From: an uncultured Clostridia bacterium
GTDB taxonomy: Bacteria; Bacillota; Clostridia; Lachnospirales; CAG-274
Direction of reading: 5' to 3'
Assembly (NCBI GenBank): GCA_944381435.1
Contig: CALWLD010000019.1
Coordinates: forward strand, 1-46,860
DNA: 46,860 nt
In this document: positions 41,042 through 46,860 of the stretch, piece by piece
Layout: the number at the start of each line of letters is the position of its first letter
Numbering within the stretch: position 1 is the stretch's first letter
Program-made: the position numbers and the translations under genes
The notes under the pieces: model-generated
Told to the model about the DNA's origin: nothing
Seen by the model: only the letters and a program-made list of their open reading frames with translations
Database searches by the model: none

Positions 41042-42256
41042 ATGGAAGAAAAAGATATTGAACTTTTGTTTTTGCAAATTAAGAATATTATTTTTAATAA
41101 GCCAATATCTCAAGAGTTAAAAACAAACGCCAAAGAATTAGAAAATTTGCAACAAGCAATAGAGTATCTTTCTAAATGTATGACAGAGGCTAATGAATTT
41201 TTGACTAACTTAGCTGTAGGAAATTTAGATGCTACAACTCCAGGAAGGCATAATTTTATAGCAGGAAGTTTAAAAGAATTACATTCAGGACTTAAACATT
41301 TAACTTGGCAAGCAAATCAAGTAGCCAATGGGGATTATAAGCAGAGAGTTGGGTTTTTAGGTGAGTTTTCAACTTCTTTTAATACTATGATTAAACAATT
41401 AGAAGAAAGAGAAAATAAATTAAAATCTAAAACTATAGCTCTTACTCAAAGTATAGACTTAATGGTTTCTATTATGGATAGCCTTTCAGAATGGATAGTT
41501 GTTACAGAAAAAAGTACTGGTGATATTATATACGTTAATCAGTCTGCTAAGATTTTATTTGGTGAAATGGATAATAGTACGGAAAATCTTGATAATAAGC
41601 AAAATATTATTACCCAAATAGTAAAACATTCTAACCAAGAAGAAAATAATGTAAATTTTGAATTTGACTATGAATATAACGATAAAATTTTCCATTGTAA
41701 ATCATTTTTAATACAATGGAATGAAAAAATAGCTTATGTACATTTTATTGCAGATATAACTTTAGAAATTGATAAAAAAGAACAACTTGAAAATATGGCA
41801 TTTAAAGATGAACTTACAGGATTATTTAATAGAAGATACTGTTTAAAAATTTTAGGTTCATTATTGCTAGATAGAAAGCAATTTAGTATCGGAATGATAG
41901 ATATGGATGGATTAAAGAAAGTTAACGATAATCTAGGACATTTAGCAGGGGATGAATATATTAAAAGTGTTGCAAAAGGAATAAGTAGTATAGGTAGGGA
42001 TACGGATATTATTTGTCGTATGGGTGGTGATGAGTTTATTGCTATACTGCCTAAATGTAGTAAAGAAATATTAGAAAATAAACTTAAAGTTTTAAATGAA
42101 AAATTAGCATCTGATAGTAAAGGTTATGAAATGTCTATAAGTTATGGGGTAATAGAAATAGATGAAGAAGTAACACTTACTGCTGATGAGATTTTAGAGA
42201 AGGCAGATGAAAAAATGTACATATTTAAAAAATCTAGAAAAAAAGAAAGAGAATAA
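41042..42256 (+). CDS. Soluble HAMP-like/PAS/GGDEF diguanylate cyclase
   Basis: A 404-residue protein making cyclic di-GMP from two GTP. The N-terminal part (about 30-130) is a helical HAMP-like module without membrane segments (LAVGNLDATTPGRHNFIAG, HLTWQANQVANGDYKQRV, FNTMIKQLEER). A PAS domain (about 140-245) and a GGDEF domain follow (FKDELTGLFNRRY to end), with an intact GGDEF active site at 328-332 and an RxxD inhibitory I-site (RDTD) exactly five residues before it, so it should be active and product-inhibited. The ATG at 41042 is chosen (AAGGAG at 6-7 bases) over an upstream in-frame start. It is paired with the V4R gene. Confidence 0.9.
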   Translation: MEEKDIELLFLQIKNIIFNKPISQELKTNAKELENLQQAIEYLSKCMTEANEFLTNLAVGNLDATTPGRHNFIAGSLKELHSGLKHLTWQANQVANGDYKQRVGFLGEFSTSFNTMIKQLEERENKLKSKTIALTQSIDLMVSIMDSLSEWIVVTEKSTGDIIYVNQSAKILFGEMDNSTENLDNKQNIITQIVKHSNQEENNVNFEFDYEYNDKIFHCKSFLIQWNEKIAYVHFIADITLEIDKKEQLENMAFKDELTGLFNRRYCLKILGSLLLDRKQFSIGMIDMDGLKKVNDNLGHLAGDEYIKSVAKGISSIGRDTDIICRMGGDEFIAILPKCSKEILENKLKVLNEKLASDSKGYEMSISYGVIEIDEEVTLTADEILEKADEKMYIFKKSRKKERE

Positions 42257-42295
42257 TATAAAAACCACCAGTTTAAAGGTGGTTTTTATATTATT
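42252..42295. terminator. Terminator of the diguanylate cyclase gene
   Basis: An 18-bp perfect stem (42252-42269 with 42278-42295, loop AGTTTAAA) overlapping the stop codon. It has A- and T-rich flanks and may also stop the convergent exchanger gene. Confidence 0.85.
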
Positions 42296-42356
42296 GTAAT
42301 TAAATAAATTTTAGAAGTGCATATTTTGAACATAAAGTGTTCAAAAAATTGATTTT
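42291..42356 (+). repeat. Dispersed hairpin element, copy C (short form)
   Basis: It follows the cyclase terminator directly. Hairpins 1 and 2 of copies A and B are missing, but the AATAAATTTTAGAAGTGC block, hairpin 3 (TTTTGAACA/TGTTCAAAA, 42324-42346, loop TAAAG) and the closing AAAAAATTGATT are kept. Relative to copies A and B, one stem pair is changed from T-A to C-G on both sides. Confidence 0.65.
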
Positions 42357-42367
42357 AAAAATCTAGC

Positions 42368-42387
42368 TATAGTTAAAGATAACTATA
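42368..42387 (-). terminator. Possible terminator of the exchanger gene
   Basis: TATAGTTA/TAACTATA (8 bp, AAGA loop) overlaps the exchanger stop codon. On the minus strand a short T-run follows within about 10 bases. The stem is weak, so this is tentative. Confidence 0.35.
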
Positions 42388-43339
42388 TGGAAAATAAAAT
42401 ACTAGCTATATAGCAAGCAATTATTAAGAAACCAAGAAACATAGATGATTTCTCACTTTTTTTAGTATATAAACTTCCTATAACTATGAACGTGGATACA
42501 ATTCCCCATAGTATTAAGTTGTTTGCTTGTTTGTCAGGTGAAAATATATTTCCTTTAGAATAAAATATATCACCTATAGCTAATATTGTAAAATTAAATA
42601 AGTTGCTCCCTATAACGTTGCCAAAAGACGCATTAAAATTATTAAGCCTTACTAAATTAACAGATGATGTAAGCTCAGGTAAAGATGTGGCTACACCTAA
42701 AAATATTGCTCCACCAACAGTAGTACCAAGCCCAAGTTCTGAATTTAGTTTATCTGTAACTTGCGTTAAACTAATACTAAATACAACTAATAAAATAGAG
42801 CATAATATAAATCTTATAATTATTTGTTTTACGGTTAAATCTAGTGTATCTTCTTCATTATTATTTTCGCTTGAATTATCATTTAATTTTAAAATATTTA
42901 TAACATATAAAATCAATATAGCAACAGATGCATAGCTAATATTAAAAAACCCTATTTTTAAACTATAATTGTATTTCATACCTAAAAGACAAATAGCAAA
43001 TATTATTATTGTAAATATGCTAGTTAATAAATGCTGTTTAGATAAATAACAATTTTTGAATTTTTTAGGGAATAATAATATACAACCACCTAATATGGTA
43101 AGATTAAATATGTTACTTCCAAATACATTTCCTTGTACAAGATTTGGTTCATTTAATGCAAATATTGCTGTTAGGCTTGTTATAAATTCTGGTAAAGATG
43201 TAACAGCAGCTAACAGAACACCACCTATAAATGCACCAGAAAGATTTGTTTTTTTATCAAGGGCATCTACATATTTTGATAAAAAAATAGATAATAAAAC
43301 AACAAGTACTACTAGTATTAAATATTGGATATAAATCAA
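42383..43339 (-). CDS. Sodium/calcium exchanger family protein (CaxA/YrbG type)
   Basis: A 318-residue protein with about ten membrane helices in two inverted halves, each carrying the cation/Ca2+ exchanger alpha-repeat: AAVTSLPEFITSLTA...GNVFGSNIFNLTILG, and GVATSLPELTSSVN...GNVIGSNLFNFTILAIGD. It exchanges Ca2+ (or another divalent cation) against Na+ or H+. A hydrophilic acidic loop near residues 155-170 separates the halves. The start is a TTG (43337-43339) with AGGAGG 8 bases upstream; no ATG fits the N-terminal helix. It is monocistronic, convergent with the cyclase gene and divergent from yifB. Confidence 0.92.
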   Translation of the reverse strand: MIYIQYLILVVLVVLLSIFLSKYVDALDKKTNLSGAFIGGVLLAAVTSLPEFITSLTAIFALNEPNLVQGNVFGSNIFNLTILGGCILLFPKKFKNCYLSKQHLLTSIFTIIIFAICLLGMKYNYSLKIGFFNISYASVAILILYVINILKLNDNSSENNNEEDTLDLTVKQIIIRFILCSILLVVFSISLTQVTDKLNSELGLGTTVGGAIFLGVATSLPELTSSVNLVRLNNFNASFGNVIGSNLFNFTILAIGDIFYSKGNIFSPDKQANNLILWGIVSTFIVIGSLYTKKSEKSSMFLGFLIIACYIASILFSI

Positions 43340-43422
43340 GTTAAAAGCCTCCTTAATATAAATTCACTAAAACAAATTATATACGTTATTAAAAAAATAA
43401 TCAAGTAAAAATAAAAAAATAT

Positions 43423-43451
43423 TTGAAAAATTTTAAAAATACTGTTAATAT
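43423..43451 (+). promoter_or_regulatory. Promoter of yifB-dprA-topA
   Basis: TTGAAA (43423-43428), 17-base spacer, TAATAT (43446-43451), about 30 bases before yifB. Confidence 0.55.
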
Positions 43452-43481
43452 ATATTAAAGGATACTAGAAGGAGGGATAAT

Positions 43482-45014
43482 ATGCTTTCAAAAGTTCTAT
43501 CATCTACGTTGATAGGGATAGATGGGTTTAAAATAATAGTAGAGGTAGATATAAGCCAAGGGTTGCCAGCTTTTGATATTGTAGGCTTGCCAGATTCTGC
43601 AGTTAAAGAATCTAAAGATAGAGTTAGAACTGCTATTAAAAACTCCAATATAAATATGCCTGTAAAAAGAATAACTGTAAATTTAGCACCTGCTAGCATA
43701 AGAAAAGAAGGTCCTTCTTTTGATTTGCCAATAGCAGTTGGTATTTTAGCGTGTATAGAGGTTATAAAAGAAGATAGCTTTAAAGACACTATGGTGATAG
43801 GAGAATTATCTTTAGATGGTTCTATAAAGCCTGTAAGTGGTATTTTATCTATGGTGCACACAGGTAAAGAGTTAGGCATAAAAAAATATATAGTGCCTTA
43901 TGAAAATGCAAAAGAGGCAGGTCTTGTATCAGATGTTGAGGTAATAGGTCCAAAAAATTTAAACCAGCTTATAGAACATCTTAATGGTAAAAGCAAGATA
44001 GAGCCTATAAATATTAATATTGACAGTCTATTAAAAAATGATACATTAAAAAGTAGCTTTGATTTTTTTGATGTAAAAGGGCAGGAAAATGTAAAAAGAG
44101 CTTTAGAAATAGCAGCAGCAGGTATGCATAATATTATTATGGTTGGTCCTCCTGGTTCTGGCAAAACTATGATGGCTAAAAGAATTCCTAGCATATTACC
44201 TGATATTTCTTTTAATGAAAGCATAGAAATAACAAAAATATATAGCGTATCAGGAATTTTACAAAACAAAGAATCGCTTATAACAAAAAGACCTTTTAGA
44301 GCTCCACATCATACTATATCTAATTCTGCTATGGTTGGTGGAGGTAGGATACCAAAACCAGGAGAAGTAAGCCTTGCACACAATGGAGTGTTATTTTTAG
44401 ATGAATTACCAGAGTTTAATAAAAATGTATTAGAAGAGCTAAGACAGCCTTTAGAAGATAATGAGGTTACTATATCTAGGGTAAATGGCACAATGACATT
44501 TCCAGCTAATTTAATGCTTGTGGCAGCTATGAATCCTTGTCCTTGTGGGTTTTATGGATATTCTGATAAATGTACCTGTTCTCAAAATGCTATATCTAAA
44601 TATTTATCTAAAATAAGCGGGCCTTTGCTTGACAGAATAGATATACAGGTAGAAGCTTCTGCTGTAAACTATAAAGACTTAAATGTAACAACTGTATCAG
44701 AAACATCTGAAGATATAAAAAGAAGAGTTATAGAAGCACAAAAAATACAATTAGATAGATATAAAAATGACAATATATACTTTAACTCTCAACTAACTGC
44801 AGGTTTAATTGAAAAATATTGTGCTTTAGGAGAGGCAGAGCAAGAAATATTAAGAGGGGTTTTTGATAGGTTACAGTTAAGCGCTAGAGCATACCATAAA
44901 ATTTTAAAAATTGCAAGGACTATTGCAGATTTAGATAAAAGCGAAAACATATCTGTAGCACATATAGCAGAGGCTGTTCAGCTTAGAAATTTAGATAGAA
45001 AATTTATGTTTTAA
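43482..45014 (+). CDS. comM: YifB/ComM family Mg-chelatase-like AAA+ ATPase
   Basis: A 510-residue AAA+ protein. The N-terminal Lon-protease-like fold (about 1-170: LIGIDGFKIIVEVDISQGLPAFDIVGLPD, SKDRVRTAIKNS) is followed by an ATPase core with Walker A GPPGSGKT, the FRAPHHTISNSAMVGGG and LFLDELPEF segments, MNPCPCGFYG and a C-terminal helical domain (LSARAYHKILKIARTIADL). ComM is a branch-migration helicase helping integrate DNA during natural transformation in Gram-negatives; the role in Firmicutes is less settled. Start: ATG after GAAGGAGG. It lies 11 bases before dprA, which supports a DNA-uptake or recombination role. Confidence 0.92.
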   Translation: MLSKVLSSTLIGIDGFKIIVEVDISQGLPAFDIVGLPDSAVKESKDRVRTAIKNSNINMPVKRITVNLAPASIRKEGPSFDLPIAVGILACIEVIKEDSFKDTMVIGELSLDGSIKPVSGILSMVHTGKELGIKKYIVPYENAKEAGLVSDVEVIGPKNLNQLIEHLNGKSKIEPININIDSLLKNDTLKSSFDFFDVKGQENVKRALEIAAAGMHNIIMVGPPGSGKTMMAKRIPSILPDISFNESIEITKIYSVSGILQNKESLITKRPFRAPHHTISNSAMVGGGRIPKPGEVSLAHNGVLFLDELPEFNKNVLEELRQPLEDNEVTISRVNGTMTFPANLMLVAAMNPCPCGFYGYSDKCTCSQNAISKYLSKISGPLLDRIDIQVEASAVNYKDLNVTTVSETSEDIKRRVIEAQKIQLDRYKNDNIYFNSQLTAGLIEKYCALGEAEQEILRGVFDRLQLSARAYHKILKIARTIADLDKSENISVAHIAEAVQLRNLDRKFMF

Positions 45015-45025
45015 AGAGGATTTTT

Positions 45026-46153
45026 ATGTTAGAAGATAATTATATAATGTGGCTTTCTAGAATAGGTGGTTTAAGCACAAAGAAAAAATGGGATATATTA
45101 GAACATTTTAAAACTGCTAAAGATTTTTTCTATTCAGATATATCTGAAATAAAGTTATTTTGTAATAAAAATAAAATAAATATAAATAGTATTTTAGAAA
45201 TAAAAAGTGAGGCAATAATAGAACAATATGTTAATGAACTATATAAACATAACATAAAATTTATATCCCAAAACAATACCAGTTATCCTCAGTTATTAAA
45301 AAATATAGAAAATTCACCTTTAGGATTTTATATGATAGGAGATATGCCAAAAGATACAGAAAATAAGGTTGCTGTGATAGGGGCTAGAAAATGTACACAA
45401 TATGGTGCAATGAATGCATACAAATTTGGTAAGGAACTTGGAGAAAACAAGGTTGTAGTAGTTAGCGGTATGGCTATGGGGATAGATTCTATGGCTCATA
45501 AAGGAGCTTTAGATGGTGGAGGTAAAACAATAGCTGTTGTTGGTTGTGGTCTAGATTTAGTTTATCCAGCATCAAATGTAAGCTTAAGAGAAGATATTAT
45601 TAACAATGGTTGCATAATAAGTGAATATCCTGTAAATACACCACCTTATGCATCTAATTTTCCTGCTAGAAACAGAATAATTAGTGGATTAAGTGATGCT
45701 GTATTAGTTATAGAATCTGCTAAAAGAAGTGGAACATTAATAACTGTTGGGCAAGCATTGGAGCAAGGTAGAGATATTTTTGCAATACCTGGCAATATTA
45801 ATAGCGTTATGAGCGAAGGAACTAATAACCTTATAAAAGAATGTGCTTTTCCTGTTACTAATGTTGATGATATATTATCTAACTTAGGTATAATTTACAG
45901 ATATGACTTAAATAATAACATTGAAGAAGAAAATTTACAAAAAAATAATGAAAATACAGAAAAATCAGAAAATATACTTGCACCAGATGAAAAAATAGTA
46001 TATGCTTGTATAAAAGAAAGTCCTATTACTATAGACGAAATAATCTTAAATGCAAAAATAGATATAAAAACAGCACAATATGTCTTGACTATGCTAGAGC
46101 TTAAAGGTTTAATACAAAAGTTAGCAGGACAAAGATATATAAAGGCTTTATAA
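45026..46153 (+). CDS. dprA: DNA processing protein DprA
   Basis: DprA (Smf) binds incoming single-stranded DNA and loads RecA during transformation, and is also widely kept in non-competent bacteria. The 375-residue protein has an N-terminal SAM/HhH-like part (about 1-70), a Rossmann-fold core (VAVIGARKCTQYG, VVSGMAMGIDSMAHKGAL, GCGLDLVYPASN, ISEYPVNTPPYASNFPARNRIISGL, ESAKRSGTLIT, IFAIPGNI) and a C-terminal winged-helix DML1-like domain (about 310-375). Start: ATG after AGAGG. It lies between yifB and topA, a common clostridial order. Confidence 0.95.
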   Translation: MLEDNYIMWLSRIGGLSTKKKWDILEHFKTAKDFFYSDISEIKLFCNKNKININSILEIKSEAIIEQYVNELYKHNIKFISQNNTSYPQLLKNIENSPLGFYMIGDMPKDTENKVAVIGARKCTQYGAMNAYKFGKELGENKVVVVSGMAMGIDSMAHKGALDGGGKTIAVVGCGLDLVYPASNVSLREDIINNGCIISEYPVNTPPYASNFPARNRIISGLSDAVLVIESAKRSGTLITVGQALEQGRDIFAIPGNINSVMSEGTNNLIKECAFPVTNVDDILSNLGIIYRYDLNNNIEEENLQKNNENTEKSENILAPDEKIVYACIKESPITIDEIILNAKIDIKTAQYVLTMLELKGLIQKLAGQRYIKAL

Positions 46154-46173
46154 CATTAGGAGGAATTGTATAA

Positions 46174-46860
46174 TATGGCGGTTAAGAAAAACTTGGTTAT
46201 TGTAGAATCACCTGCCAAAGCAAAAACATTAAAAAAGTTTTTAGGTAGTAATTATGAGATAGAAGCATCTATGGGGCACGTTAGAGATTTGCCTAAAAGC
46301 GAAATGGGCATTAACATAGAAAATGATTTTGAGCCTAAATATATAACTATAAGAGGTAAAGGTGAGCTTTTGGCAAAGCTTAGAAAAGCTGTAAAAGCGG
46401 CAGACAAGATATATTTAGCAACCGACCCTGATAGAGAAGGGGAAGCTATAAGCTGGCATCTTTTATATGCTTTAAAATTAAATGATACAGATAAAAAAGT
46501 ATATAGAATAACATTTAATGAAATAACTAAATCTGCAGTTCAAAAATCTATAAAAGAAGCAAGAGAGATAGATATGAACCTTGTAGATGCACAACAAGCA
46601 AGAAGAGCTTTAGATAGGATAGTTGGCTATAAAATAAGTCCTTTGTTGTGGAAAAAGGTTAAAAAAGGCCTTAGTGCAGGTAGGGTGCAATCTGTAGCTC
46701 TTAGGCTAATATGTGATAGAGATGAAGAAATAGAAAACTTTATACCAGATGAATATTGGACAATAGATGCTAATTTAAAAATAGAAAAAAATAAAACATT
46801 AAAAACTAAATTTTATGGGAAAAATGGTAAAAAACTAGAAATAACATCTAAAGAACAAAC
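46174..46860 (+). CDS. topA: DNA topoisomerase I (N-terminal part, cut by window edge)
   Basis: The first 229 codons of type IA topoisomerase, which relaxes negative supercoils. The Toprim domain is visible: [20 protein letters not shown] with the catalytic Glu, MGHVRDLP, and [16 protein letters not shown] carrying the DxD metal site. The [22 protein letters not shown] segment and [13 protein letters not shown] follow. The active-site tyrosine and zinc domains would lie beyond the window. The ATG at 46174-46176 has AGGAGG upstream. It is 20 bases after dprA. Confidence 0.95.

Noticed and set aside
1-46860. tRNA or rRNA genes, CRISPR arrays
   Set aside because: No GGTTCRA-type T-arm with matching acceptor stems, no rRNA-like G+C-rich tract and no regularly spaced direct repeats were seen by eye; a dedicated tRNAscan or CRISPR search was not possible.

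Overview
The window looks like a chromosomal segment of a very A+T-rich Clostridia-type Firmicute. Evidence: strong GGAGG-type ribosome binding sites with occasional TTG/GTG starts, TTGACA/TATAAT-type promoters, a T-box-controlled leuS, short U-rich hairpin terminators, and families typical of low-GC Gram-positives (CoaX type III pantothenate kinase, TmcAL, MnmM/YtqB, DUF6512, an ECF S-component, a SasB/RelQ alarmone synthetase). Most of the segment is core housekeeping sequence. I see no tRNA, rRNA, CRISPR array, complete insertion sequence or prophage. The genus cannot be named from sequence alone.

Layout: (1) 1-2960, minus strand: coaX with an ECF vitamin-type S-component, a 584-base stretch with no supported gene, then plsC. 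(2) 2992-4051, plus: an isolated phage-type holin and M15 endolysin pair with a strong in-frame internal start at the lysin's C-terminal domain. (3) 4132-9955: tmcAL (-), nrdAB for class I ribonucleotide reductase (+), and an ArsB/NhaD-type permease (-) that overlaps the end of nrdB. (4) 10012-12728, minus: lysC, then a separate two-gene unit of a membrane-anchored solute-binding-like protein and a DUF45/M48-like metallopeptidase. (5) 12899-14766, plus: yaaA, bcp and a GNAT acetyltransferase, a small oxidative-stress unit. (6) 14904-20036, minus: purC-orf90-purF-purB-purA. (7) 20219-25425: a ferritin-like protein (+), cadC-cadA metal sensor and efflux ATPase (-), and a glucose/maltose-family PTS EIICB (+) divergent from cadC. 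(8) 25538-30631, plus: a small unknown protein, an ABC-F ATPase, mnmM, a Cof-type HAD phosphatase, an alpha/beta hydrolase and a KDPG aldolase with an extra C-terminal domain. (9) 30751-34223: a CNNM/CorC protein (-), aldo/keto reductase, a signal peptidase II-like protein and DUF6512 (+). (10) 34236-40214, plus: T-box leader, leuS, ftsH, sasB. (11) 40416-43339: a V4R-domain sensor and a GGDEF diguanylate cyclase (+), and a cation/Ca exchanger (-). (12) 43482-end, plus: yifB/comM, dprA and the start of topA.

Several convergent gene pairs are separated by one long, nearly perfect palindrome with A-runs on one side and T-runs on the other, so it can terminate both strands. The most interesting signals are four. 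First, the dual-start endolysin in a stand-alone lysis cassette. Second, a dispersed intergenic element with up to three hairpins, present at least three times, whose last hairpin keeps its pairing by a compensatory base-pair change. Third, the V4R sensor next to a soluble diguanylate cyclase. Fourth, the highly basic tail on FtsH with sasB immediately downstream.
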